Assembly (NCBI GenBank): GCA_020445765.1 | Contig: JAGRFY010000028.1 | Location: 1 to 64,000 of the forward strand | Direction of reading: 5' to 3' | DNA: 64,000 nt | From: Rhodocyclaceae bacterium | GTDB lineage: Bacteria > Pseudomonadota > Gammaproteobacteria > Burkholderiales > Rhodocyclaceae | Shown here: one piece after another, positions 24,914 to 32,858 of the stretch | Layout of the letters: each line of letters opens with the position of its first letter | Numbering within the stretch: the stretch's first letter is position 1 | The notes under the pieces: model-generated | Database searches by the model: none | Seen by the model: the letters and a program-made list of their open reading frames with translations, nothing else | What the model was told of the DNA's origin: nothing | Translations under genes and position numbers: made by a program

Positions 24914-25522
24914 TCAGGCCGGTTGGTCGAGGGCGACGTCGAGCGCCTGGATCATGCCGCTTGCGGCCTCGAGCAACTCGTCCCGGCTCTTGCCCTTTGC
25001 CAGCGGTCCGTCCACCAGCAGGCTGGCCAGACCATGAACCGAAGACCAGGCCAGTAGTTCCTGGGCGCTGAAGGCTTCGGGGTCTTCGTCCCGAAGCGTC
25101 TGCGCGAATCCGCCCTGGATGCACTGCGCGAGCTTGCGCGTCGCGGCGAGGTAGTCGCCGTCCTGCACGTAGATGGTCTCCTCGCGCCACATCGCGCGGA
25201 AGAATGCCGGCTTGGCGATGGCGAAGGCGACGTAGGCCAAACCCACCGCGTGGAACGCGTTGCCGCCATGGTGCTGAACCTGCTGCTTGGCCCCTTCCAT
25301 CGCGTCGACGAGCTGGTTCAACGCGCGCGTCGCAAAGGCGGTGAGCAGCGCGCGCTTGTCAACGTAATGGCGGAACGCCGAGGACGGCGAAACGCCCACC
25401 CTTTTCGCGCACGCGCGCAGCGTCACGGCTTCGATACCGAACTGTGACGCGATCTCGTCGACAGCCTCGAGCAGGGATTCGGCGAGGTGGCCGTGGTGGT
25501 AGCGGGTCTTTTCTGTGCTCAT
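24914..25522 (-). CDS. TetR family transcriptional regulator
   Basis: The product has 202 residues. The N-terminal HTH (about 10-57) includes GIEAVTLRACAKRVGVSPSSAFRHYVDKRALL. The C-terminal ligand domain is all-helical with a TetR_C/WHG-like pattern (AFFRAMWREE, LLAWSSVHGLASLLVDGPL). The start is MSTEKTRYHHG. It is divergent from the DUF2852 gene. Two matching sites GTGAACnGCGTTAAC at 25545-25559 and 25610-25624 lie in the gap and are probably its operators, giving autorepression and control of the neighbour. Confidence 0.9.
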   Translation of the reverse strand: MSTEKTRYHHGHLAESLLEAVDEIASQFGIEAVTLRACAKRVGVSPSSAFRHYVDKRALLTAFATRALNQLVDAMEGAKQQVQHHGGNAFHAVGLAYVAFAIAKPAFFRAMWREETIYVQDGDYLAATRKLAQCIQGGFAQTLRDEDPEAFSAQELLAWSSVHGLASLLVDGPLAKGKSRDELLEAASGMIQALDVALDQPA

Positions 25523-25543
25523 GGGGGTAGTGATAGCACGGAA

Positions 25544-25559
25544 TGTGAACAGCGTTAAC
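25544..25559. promoter_or_regulatory. TetR operator 1
   Basis: TGTGAACAGCGTTAAC is an imperfect palindrome with half-sites GTGAAC/GTTAAC separated by 3 bp. It lies 22 bases upstream of the TetR start codon, where a bound repressor would block TetR transcription or initiation. Confidence 0.65.
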
Positions 25560-25576
25560 TTTTTTTGTCCCGGCCC

Positions 25577-25605
25577 TTGAAATTCCCCCGGGCTTCCCTT
25601 ACATT
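25577..25605 (+). promoter_or_regulatory. Sigma-70 promoter of the DUF2852 gene
   Basis: TTGAAA (25577-25582) and TACATT (25600-25605) are separated by 17 bp, a good housekeeping promoter. The predicted start near 25612 falls inside operator 2. Confidence 0.6.
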
Positions 25606-25609
25606 GCAT

Positions 25610-25624
25610 GTGAACGGCGTTAAC
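25610..25624. promoter_or_regulatory. TetR operator 2
   Basis: GTGAACGGCGTTAAC differs from operator 1 by one base over 15. It covers the predicted transcription start of the DUF2852 gene, the classical position for repression. Centre-to-centre distance between operators is 65 bp. Confidence 0.65.
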
Positions 25625-25682
25625 ATTGCCTCGCCAGTCGTGTTGGCCCGTGCGTTCCGCTACCAGATGGAGACCATAGACC

Positions 25683-26126
25683 ATGTCATCGACCCAATAT
25701 TCACAGGCTTCCCAGTCCGGTTCGCGCTGTTCACATCGTGGCGCGTCGTGTCGCTGGGGCGGACACTGGAGTGCCGCCAACATTGGCGCAATCGTGTTGG
25801 CGTTCTTCATATGGGTGCCGCTCGGTTTCGCGGTCCTGCTCTGGGCGGCCACCGGCCATGCAATCGATGATCTGCCCGCTTGGCTGCGCGACAAGTGGCG
25901 CCAGGTCAATTCGATCGGCAAGCGGGCCACGGACGACAGCGACAACGCCGTCTTCAACGAATACCAGCAGACCCAGCACGACAGAATTCGCGAAATCAAG
26001 GACGAGATCCGCCGACGTGCAGAGTCTTTCCGCAACTTTCGCAAGGATGCCCGGCGTCGGCAGGACCAGCGGGAATTCGACGAGTTCATGGCCACCAATC
26101 CGGCCGAGGATGCCGTCCGGGATTGA
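25683..26126 (+). CDS. DUF2852 family membrane protein
   Basis: The product has 147 residues. A Ser/Gly/Cys-rich start is followed by one strong membrane helix (about 33-57, IGAIVLAFFIWVPLGFAVLLW). A charged helical C-terminal half follows, ending FDEFMATNP, matching the DUF2852 layout. The family role is unknown. It lies under the putative TetR operators and is probably the only target of that repressor nearby. No efflux or degradation gene follows, which is unusual for a TetR partner. Confidence 0.72.
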   Translation: MSSTQYSQASQSGSRCSHRGASCRWGGHWSAANIGAIVLAFFIWVPLGFAVLLWAATGHAIDDLPAWLRDKWRQVNSIGKRATDDSDNAVFNEYQQTQHDRIREIKDEIRRRAESFRNFRKDARRRQDQREFDEFMATNPAEDAVRD

Positions 26127-26138
26127 CCTGCGGTAATC

Positions 26139-26157
26139 CCGCGGCATCAAGCCGCGG
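26139..26157. terminator. Hairpin after the DUF2852 gene
   Basis: A perfect 7-bp stem (CCGCGGC/GCCGCGG) with an ATCAA loop lies 13 bases past the stop. There is no T-run, so it may be a terminator stem or a REP-like repeat unit. Confidence 0.4.
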
Positions 26158-26755
26158 TGCTACAACACGCGGGCCTATGCGTCGCCGAGCAAGCGGCGCA
26201 CAGGTCCGCGTTGCCGTGTGGGCGACACCGGCGGGGTGCGGGGGATTCCGGGGGATCTGAGCGCGCAGGGGCGATTTCGCCCGCCACCGCCAGATCGTCC
26301 GGCCCGATAGCCGCGGGTCCGATCACCTACCGCCGAGACGCCCGGCGTCGGCGACAGCGCGACGTCTTCGCGTGGCGGTGAGACTTCCGCGATTGGACAT
26401 CGTGACGGGCAGCCGGTCCCGGCTGTCGAACCGACGATGCGCACGCCGCGTTTCGCCGCGTTCGAGCAAGTGGGACCGTCCAACGGCCTGCGTCGCGCAG
26501 CCGGCGTCAGCGACAGGTACCGGAACCGGACTTCGAATTGCCTGCGCAGCGCTAAAGTTCTTTGCTCTCCATGACGATGGGGTTCATGGGCAACGACTTC
26601 CTTGGATCGGCGTGTCCGCTTCGAGCCGCAAGACCGGTAAGGGTCGTGTGGCCCATGGTTGACGGCAGCCGGAGCGGAGCAGGGTGGTCCGGCGGCCGTA
26701 AGCGGACGAGAACCGTCGGCACGGTGCGCGCGGGTCGACCGGGCATGAGGGCTAG
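26158..26755. other. Intergenic region, no gene seen
   Basis: Nearly 600 bases without a supportable gene. Open frames on both strands are Arg/Pro/Ser-rich shadow types. Together with the TIR remnant it suggests this stretch is tolerant of decay. The right end carries the GAGGG before hemerythrin. Confidence 0.5.
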
Positions 26756-27235
26756 ATGATGGTTGAAACAGCGGAGAAGAAAGCGCCGTTCGTCGTGGAA
26801 TGGCGCGATGGATTCAAGATCAACGTCCAGCAGGTGGACAGCGAGCACAAGCACCTGTTCGCGCTGGTCAAGCGGCTCGATCTGACGACTGTGGACGAAA
26901 CACTCGACGAATTGCTCGAGTACGTCGTCACGCATTTCTCGAACGAGCAGCAGCTGATGGAAGACAGCGGCTATCCCGATTTCCCGAGCCACCTGAAACT
27001 GCACGAGGAATTCAGTTCCACCGTTGCCGACTTTCTTAGTGCCAGCGAAACATGGGACGACGACCGTATCCAGGCGCTTCGCAGGTTCCTCAACAAGTGG
27101 CTGATCGGGCACATCATGACCCACGACCTGCGCTTCGGGAACTGGTACCGGGACCACCATGGCGACAATGCGCCGGCGGCTGTCAAGGCACGCAAGAAGG
27201 TAGGCTGGTTCGATCGTCTGCTCGGACGCGGCTGA
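26756..27235 (+). CDS. Bacteriohemerythrin
   Basis: The product has 159 residues forming a four-helix di-iron O2-binding domain. The iron ligands are visible in VDSEHKHLF, HFSNEQQLM (His and Glu), HLKLHEEF and HIMTHDLRFGNW. This gives the H...H...E...H-H...H...D set of prokaryotic hemerythrins. It is a likely cytoplasmic O2 carrier or scavenger, useful to a facultative anaerobe. The tail is Lys-rich and ends WFDRLLGRG. Two adjacent ATGs occur at 26756 and 26759, with GAGGG just upstream. Confidence 0.93.
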   Translation: MMVETAEKKAPFVVEWRDGFKINVQQVDSEHKHLFALVKRLDLTTVDETLDELLEYVVTHFSNEQQLMEDSGYPDFPSHLKLHEEFSSTVADFLSASETWDDDRIQALRRFLNKWLIGHIMTHDLRFGNWYRDHHGDNAPAAVKARKKVGWFDRLLGRG

Positions 27236-27552
27236 GCAGGGAGCTGCGCACGCCGTAGATCGGCCTGGCCGACGGCAGGACGGAATCCGAAATGCCCGCT
27301 GCGGCCGATTTCGCAGCCCGCGACGTCCTCATCGCTGAACCGCCCGGTGCACGAGGCCCGGTTGAGAAGGGCCGCCCCGGCATCATCGTATATGCTCATG
27401 GCATTCAGTTCGTATCGTGTTCCGCATGCCATTTTCACCAGCCCTGGGGGCAGGTCTCGACGCCAACGGACACCACGCCGCGGTGACTTGAGCCAGCCTT
27501 CGTGTCCAGTTCGGCGCTATCATGCCGTCCGCATCAATGACAGCATCGGAAC
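27236..27552. other. Intergenic region, no gene seen
   Basis: These 317 bases separate hemerythrin from the NERD gene. The frames show no family pattern. Base composition begins to fall towards the right end. Confidence 0.45.
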
Positions 27553-28566
27553 ATGATCCTCAAGGGTATCGACGACAAGACTTCCCAGCTGGCTTCACTG
27601 GAAGCCCTCCTAACGACAGCGCAGGCGTCAGCACGGGCTGGCATCCAGAGGGACATTGCGGCAATCCGTGCAGGTATCAAGGCAGAGCAGGAGGCCGCTT
27701 ACTACATCGATTTTGACCTGCGGGATTCGGAGCGCACGGCCGTCATTCACGACTTGCGTCTGGAGGTAGATGGTCGCGTCGCTCAGATCGATCATGTGGT
27801 GATCCATAAGACGCTGACTGTATTCGTACTCGAGACGAAGCATATTGCCTCCGGACTGAAGATCACGGAAGACGGCGAATTCCTGCGCTGGAACGATTAC
27901 AAGAAGACGTATGAGGGGATGGCCTCACCGCTTGCCCAGAATGAGCGGCACCTGGCTGTCCTGAAGGATGCGTTCCAGAAGATTGAACTGCCGACTCGCC
28001 TGGGCATGAGGTTGGACCCTGTGTTTCGTTCTTTTATCGTCGTCAGTCCTCAGGCGCGAATCGATCGGCCCAAGAAGTTCGACACATCGTGCGTTATCAA
28101 GTCTGATGGACTCATCGAAGCGATGGAGAAGAGCTTTGACAGGGCGGGTGTGCTCTCGACCTTCGGGGCGGCAGCCAGATTGGTTTCATCTGATACCGTG
28201 TCCGATATCGGCAGGCAGCTTGTTGGGTTGCATCGGCCGTCTCCGATTGACTACACGCAGAAGTATCAAAGTCTTGCGGCTATCGATGCTGGACCCTCGG
28301 CTTGCGAACCTGCTGTAGAAGTCCGAACACAGGTACCGGACGCGGATCGATTCGCATGCCGCCGGTGTGGGAAAGCGGACTTGACTATCCAGCACGGTCG
28401 CTATGGCTACTACTTCAAGTGCAGCTCATGCGATGGCAATACACCAATCAAGATCGACTGCGGCAAGGAAGGTCACAAGGAGCGGCTGAGAAAGCAGGGC
28501 CCGAAGTTCTTCAGGGAGTGCGCTGAGTGTGGGAGCTCATCACTGTTCTTTGAGAACGCCAGCTGA
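27553..28566 (+). CDS. NERD-domain nuclease-like protein with zinc ribbon
   Basis: The product has 337 residues. A helical start (about 1-45) is followed by a NERD domain (about 50-160), with QIDHVVI and LETKH giving the D-ExK pattern of restriction-type nucleases. A linker follows. Near the C-terminus a zinc ribbon has FACRRCG and YYFKCSSCDG, and a further CAECG pair lies near the end. NERD proteins are linked to DNA processing and mobile or defence loci; the substrate is unknown. Two 60-base lines sampled from the gene are 52-53% G+C, well below the surroundings, which suggests transfer. tRNA-Asn lies 582 bases downstream. Confidence 0.82.
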   Translation: MILKGIDDKTSQLASLEALLTTAQASARAGIQRDIAAIRAGIKAEQEAAYYIDFDLRDSERTAVIHDLRLEVDGRVAQIDHVVIHKTLTVFVLETKHIASGLKITEDGEFLRWNDYKKTYEGMASPLAQNERHLAVLKDAFQKIELPTRLGMRLDPVFRSFIVVSPQARIDRPKKFDTSCVIKSDGLIEAMEKSFDRAGVLSTFGAAARLVSSDTVSDIGRQLVGLHRPSPIDYTQKYQSLAAIDAGPSACEPAVEVRTQVPDADRFACRRCGKADLTIQHGRYGYYFKCSSCDGNTPIKIDCGKEGHKERLRKQGPKFFRECAECGSSSLFFENAS

Positions 28567-28613
28567 CAGTTATCTGATACCGACCCCCAACCGAACCCCT
28601 GTCGCGCCCGCTG

Positions 28614-28651
28614 ACCGACCATCGCCCGGTACCCAAGGCCGGGATCCTTCT
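28614..28651. repeat. Diverged direct repeat, copy 1
   Basis: It begins ACCGACCATCGCCCGGTA and continues through GCCGGG to CTTCTG. The second copy is at 28905-28942 in the same orientation with several substitutions. Confidence 0.5.
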
Positions 28652-28904
28652 GAGGCCCACGTCAACGGGAAGTGCCCCGGCACACTGCGGTGGCGTCGAG
28701 GGGCGCAGGAAGTCGGCCGACGGCTGACTTTGTATCCGTGCACGCGGTCGCGATCAAGCGGAAGTTTGGCCGATCGTCGGCTGTAGGCCGCAGGTCGTAG
28801 AAGCAGGCAGGCGGTCTCCATCGGCCCCGACTGCCTGCGCCTGAAGGCGGCGGGCGTCACGATGGTCGGCGGCCCCATCGACCACTCGCGCCGCCGACTC
28901 CCTT

Positions 28905-28942
28905 ACCGACCGTCGCCCAGTAGCCCACGCCGGGTTGCTTCT
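28905..28942. repeat. Diverged direct repeat, copy 2
   Basis: It begins ACCGACCGTCGCCCAGTA and continues through GCCGGG to CTTCTG. It matches copy 1 at most positions over about 38 bases. Confidence 0.5.
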
Positions 28943-29108
28943 GTATTGAAGTTCCACGATTGCGGCCGTAGACACCCTGTAGCATGACGGCCGCCTTGCC
29001 GATCGAAGGCGCGGTGGCGGCCTACCGGTGACGAACGTGGCGATCGATGACGCAGCAGTGCCGAAGGTCGTGCGGTGGCCTGGTGGAGCGGCCCGGGCGG
29101 GCAAACGC

Positions 29109-29135
29109 AAAAAAGCCCAACCATGCGGCTGGGCC
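29109..29135 (-). terminator. Rho-independent terminator of tRNA-Asn
   Basis: In minus-strand reading, an 8-bp stem (GCCCAGCC/GGTTGGGC, one G-T pair) with a GCAT loop is followed by TTTTTT, 15 bases past the tRNA CCA end. Confidence 0.85.
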
Positions 29136-29148
29136 TGTTGCGGTGTCT

Positions 29149-29224
29149 TGGCTCCCCGACCTGGGCTCGAACCAGGGACCTGCGGATTAACAGTCCGTCG
29201 CTCTACCGACTGAGCTATCGGGGA
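29149..29224 (-). tRNA. tRNA-Asn (GTT)
   Basis: The 76-nt minus-strand sequence folds as a full cloverleaf. The acceptor is TCCCCGA/TCGGGGA, the D-loop contains AGCTCAGTCGGTAGA and the anticodon loop CTGTTAA gives GTT. The T-arm is CTGGTTCGAGCCCAG, and the discriminator G is followed by encoded CCA. A terminator follows. TATACT upstream (near 29240) is a likely -10. Confidence 0.97.
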
Positions 29225-29328
29225 TCGAAAGAGCGCGCAGTATAGTCAGCGCTCGTGAGGTGGTCAACAAGGCGCGATGCGGGATTTCAGAGACAATGTC
29301 GATGACGACGAACGAGTGGTGACGGCCG

Positions 29329-31143
29329 ATGGCTCTATTTACCAATGAATCCGTGCTGGTGCGCACCGAGGAGGGCGAGGCCGCGGCGCGGCAGCCCCGC
29401 CGGGTAGCGTCGAACCGGGCGCGGGCGGCGCTGTTGCTGCTCGATGGACAGCTTTCGGTCGGCGAGATGAAGCGGCGATTCGGGGAGTCCCTCGAGGTCG
29501 AGGATGCGCTGATGGAACTGCTTCGCGACGGCCTCGCGGTCGATCGCGACGACGCGGTGACGGATCTGGAGGAAGAGATCGAGATCGAAGATCGACTCGA
29601 GCCCAAGGAGGAGCCGCCGACCGAGCCGCCACCCGATCCCGAAGTGTCGATTCCGCCCGGATTTTCGCTGGCTGGCCGCACACCGTCCCGGTCACCGATG
29701 GTGCCGGAGGTCGATGACATGGCGCCAGTCGAACTGCCGCCGGATCGACTCACCGAGGGGCGGCTGGAGCCGGATCTGGACGTCGATGCGTCGATCAGCG
29801 CAGCCTATGCCGACAAGCGAACGGGTAAGAAGACGAAGAGCAAACAGCGGTCTCAGCGCGGTCCGGACGAGCCGTCGATGCTTGTCCTGTTCATGGACCG
29901 GCTGCGCTTTCATTTGATGCAGCTGTTTCGCGGTGCCGTGATGCTCGGCATCGCGGCGGTGATCGGCGTGTTGCTGGTGATCCTGTGGCAGGTGCCGGAA
30001 TGGTTCCGCAGCGAAATCGAGGCCAAGACGCGTGCGGTGGCCGGCACCGACATCGCCATCGACGACCTGCGCCCGGGCTGGGACGACGGGCCGGTGCTGC
30101 GACTCGCCGGGCTGACCGTGGGCGCCGGTGAGCAGGCCACCCTGATTTCGAGAGTCGATGTGAAGCCCGACTGGTATGCCCTGATGAGGCAGGGCGACGT
30201 CGGTGCGACGGTGCATGTGTCGGGTCTCGAGGGCACGCCCACACAACTTGCAGCCTTTCTCAACCGGCTCGACTTCAGCCAGTTCGAGGCGCTGCGTGTT
30301 GCTGTCGACGGCGTCAGGTTGAAGCTCGCGGACAGTCTCTCGATGATCCTCGCCGGTGACGGCGACATCGAGTACGGTGCCCTGCAGCGATTGAACCTGC
30401 GATCGGTGGAGAGCGCGAGCATTCGCTATCGCGTACCGTTGCCGATGGCGTTCCCGATCGAGGTTTCAGGCACGGCCGAGAACTGGAAACCGCCCTTCCT
30501 CGAGGGCATGATCATCGAATCGCTGCAGTTCGACGGTCTGCTCTACGACGAGGGCGTGCAGGTGCTGTCGGCCGGCGGAGCGCTCTATGGCGGCCGTTAC
30601 GGCGGCCGAATGGAGATCGCTTGGCAGCAATTGCCAGTAGCGCTCAATGGCGAGATCCAGCTCGAAGGACTGCGCCTCGAGCGCGTGATGCCGGCGCTGC
30701 GCAAGAGCGGTGATCTGGAGGGCGGCCTCAACGGAACGCTGGAACTGGCTTCCAAGGCGGAGAGTTTCGACGGACTCGGCGAAGCCATGGCGCTCAATAG
30801 TCGGGTCGAGATCGAGAACGGGCGCTTCGGCGGGCTCGATGTCGGCGCAATCATGCGGGAACGGGGCAACGGCGTCGTGCGCGGCGGCGCGACCCGCTTC
30901 GATTCGATGAAGCTGGACGTCAGCATGAACATGGCCGATCGCCAGTTGAAAGCGGCGATCCGGCAGTTCGATGCGGGCAATCTGCACGTTGGTGGCGGTC
31001 TCGAGATCGCGCCGGACGACGAGTTGTCCGGACGGCTGACCAGCACGCTGGCGACCGGCGAACGCCGGGTGTCGCTGCCAGTGGTGGTCTCGGGGACGCT
31101 CGGTTCGCCGGCCCTTAGACTGGCGCCGGAGGCCCGTAACTGA
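29329..31143 (+). CDS. AsmA-like membrane protein with a cytoplasmic N-terminal domain
   Basis: The product has 604 residues. The first ~80 residues form a small helical domain (LLLLDGQLSVGEMKRRFG, VEDALMELLRDGL). An acidic, Pro-rich linker (about 85-185) leads to one membrane helix (about 203-225, GIAAVIGVLLVILWQVP). The rest is periplasmic with beta-rich AsmA/DUF748-like segments (VAGTDIAIDDLRPGW, GLTVGAG, ALGDGDIEYG types) and a typical LNGEIQLEGLRLERVMP C-terminal unit. AsmA-like proteins are linked to lipid transport or outer-membrane assembly. The cytoplasmic domain of this copy is unusual. Confidence 0.7.
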   Translation: MALFTNESVLVRTEEGEAAARQPRRVASNRARAALLLLDGQLSVGEMKRRFGESLEVEDALMELLRDGLAVDRDDAVTDLEEEIEIEDRLEPKEEPPTEPPPDPEVSIPPGFSLAGRTPSRSPMVPEVDDMAPVELPPDRLTEGRLEPDLDVDASISAAYADKRTGKKTKSKQRSQRGPDEPSMLVLFMDRLRFHLMQLFRGAVMLGIAAVIGVLLVILWQVPEWFRSEIEAKTRAVAGTDIAIDDLRPGWDDGPVLRLAGLTVGAGEQATLISRVDVKPDWYALMRQGDVGATVHVSGLEGTPTQLAAFLNRLDFSQFEALRVAVDGVRLKLADSLSMILAGDGDIEYGALQRLNLRSVESASIRYRVPLPMAFPIEVSGTAENWKPPFLEGMIIESLQFDGLLYDEGVQVLSAGGALYGGRYGGRMEIAWQQLPVALNGEIQLEGLRLERVMPALRKSGDLEGGLNGTLELASKAESFDGLGEAMALNSRVEIENGRFGGLDVGAIMRERGNGVVRGGATRFDSMKLDVSMNMADRQLKAAIRQFDAGNLHVGGGLEIAPDDELSGRLTSTLATGERRVSLPVVVSGTLGSPALRLAPEARN

Positions 31144-31166
31144 ATTGCGGCGAGCCGGCCAGCCTG

Positions 31167-32858
31167 TCAGGCCGGTTCGAAGTAATCGATCAGCAGTTGT
31201 ACGGTGCTGCGACCGTTGAATTCATTGACCGACAGCCGGTAGGCGGCGTGGATTCGCGCCGGCGCGGTCTCGGCGTGGTTGAAGCGGATCGCATCGAAGC
31301 GCGTGCGCCCCTTGCGCAGCGCGAGCTTCAGGTGGCGATCCTTGAGCAGGCGCTGCTGGTCGACGTCGAAGACGTCGTCGAACACCGGGCCCGGAAATCC
31401 CTGGCCCCAGATCTCCTGCTCCAGCCGACGGGCCGCCACGAGCGTCATGTAGCCGGGGTCGAGCGGCCCGTCGCTGTCGATCGTATGTTCGGGCGGCTGT
31501 TCGCCGACGAACGCCCGGACGGCGGTCTCGAAGGCTTTGCAGAACCGCGGGTAGTCGGCTTCTGCGATCGCGAGCCCGGCCGCCATCGCGTGGCCGCCGA
31601 AGCGCAGCAGAAGCCCGGGCTGCCGCTTGCTGACGAGATCCAGCACGTCACGCAGGTGCACGCCGTCGATGGATCGGCCGGAACCCTTCAATTCGCCGTC
31701 GTTGCTGCGAGCGAAAGCGATCGTCGGTCGGTGCACGCGCTCGCGGATGCGGCCGGCGAGGATGCCGATCACCCCCTGGTGCCAGCTCGGTTCGAACAAG
31801 GCCACGCTGGCCTGTCCGCCGATGTCGAGCCGATCCAGCTCGATCAGCGCGTCGGCCTGCATGTCGGCCTCGATCGCGCGGCGTTCCCGGTTCAGGCCGT
31901 CGAGTTCGCGGGCAATGTTGAGTGCGCGGGGGAGGTCGTCGGTGGCCAGGCATTCGATGCCGAGGGACATGTCGGCGAGTCTTCCGGCGGCGTTGAGCCG
32001 CGGCCCCAGTGCAAATCCGAGGTCGAAGGTGGTGGCCCGTTCCACCTCGCGGGCGGCCACCGTGAAGAGCGCGCGCACGCCCGGCTGCACCCGGCCGGCA
32101 CGCATGCGCCGCAGGCCTTGCGACACCAGGATGCGATTGTTGCGGTCCAGGCGCACGACGTCGGCGACGGTGCCGAGGGCGACCAGGTCGAGTAGTGTCG
32201 CAAGATTGGGCTCAGGACGTTCGGCGAAGGCGTCGCGCGTCCGCAACTCGGCCCTAAGTGCCAGCATCACGTAGAACATCACGCCGACACCGGCGATCGA
32301 CTTGCTCGCGAACGGGCAGCCGGGCTGGTTCGGATTGACGATCACGTCCGCATCCGGCAGCACCTCGGCGGGCAGATGATGATCGGTGATCAGGGTGGCC
32401 ATGCCGGCGTCGCGGGCCGCCGCGACCCCGTCCACACTGGCGATGCCGTTGTCGACCGTGATCAGCAGATCGGGCTGCAGCGGTGCCGCCAGTTCGACGA
32501 TGGCTGGTGTCAGGCCGTAGCCGTACTCGAAGCGGTTCGGCACCAGATAGGCGACGTCGGCGCCGAAGGCACGCAGTGCCCGCAGTCCCACTGCACAGGC
32601 GGTGGCGCCATCGCAATCGTAGTCGGCCACGATCAGCATGCGGGCGCCGGCTTCGATCGCGTCGGCCAGCAATGTCGCGGCCTCGGCCGCGCCCTTGAGT
32701 TCACCCGGCGGCAGCAGTCCGGCGACGTCGTACTCGAGTTCGGCTCGTCCTGCAACGCCGCGAGCACAGTAGATGCGGGCGAGCAGCGGGTCGACACCGC
32801 TGTCGACCAGGGCCTGGACCTCGCGAGGGCCGGCGGTGCGGCGGTGGATTCGGGTCAT
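31167..32858 (-). CDS. recJ: Single-stranded-DNA exonuclease RecJ
   Basis: The product has 563 residues. The DHH phosphoesterase core has DYDCDGATA (motif I), LITVDNG, TDHHLPAE and the later DHHA1 motif FGGHAMAAGL. The C-terminal OB-fold ends in LLIDYFEPA. It degrades single-stranded DNA 5'-3' in recombination and mismatch repair. The ATG overlaps the stop of the upstream gene by 4 bases (ATGA), so the two are translationally coupled. Its stop is only 23 bases from the convergent AsmA-like gene. Confidence 0.95.
   Translation of the reverse strand: MTRIHRRTAGPREVQALVDSGVDPLLARIYCARGVAGRAELEYDVAGLLPPGELKGAAEAATLLADAIEAGARMLIVADYDCDGATACAVGLRALRAFGADVAYLVPNRFEYGYGLTPAIVELAAPLQPDLLITVDNGIASVDGVAAARDAGMATLITDHHLPAEVLPDADVIVNPNQPGCPFASKSIAGVGVMFYVMLALRAELRTRDAFAERPEPNLATLLDLVALGTVADVVRLDRNNRILVSQGLRRMRAGRVQPGVRALFTVAAREVERATTFDLGFALGPRLNAAGRLADMSLGIECLATDDLPRALNIARELDGLNRERRAIEADMQADALIELDRLDIGGQASVALFEPSWHQGVIGILAGRIRERVHRPTIAFARSNDGELKGSGRSIDGVHLRDVLDLVSKRQPGLLLRFGGHAMAAGLAIAEADYPRFCKAFETAVRAFVGEQPPEHTIDSDGPLDPGYMTLVAARRLEQEIWGQGFPGPVFDDVFDVDQQRLLKDRHLKLALRKGRTRFDAIRFNHAETAPARIHAAYRLSVNEFNGRSTVQLLIDYFEPA

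Larger units (their letters stand above)
28567..29108. other. Intergenic region between the NERD gene and tRNA-Asn
   Basis: No gene is supportable. Two diverged copies of a ~38-base element lie here (28614-28651 and 28905-28942). The region is directly past the 3' end of tRNA-Asn, a common integration point, but I found no duplicated tRNA end. Confidence 0.45.

Noticed and set aside
28567-29224. Integrative element with att sites at tRNA-Asn
   Set aside because: No second copy of the tRNA 3' end and no integrase were found, so only transfer of the NERD gene is suggested.
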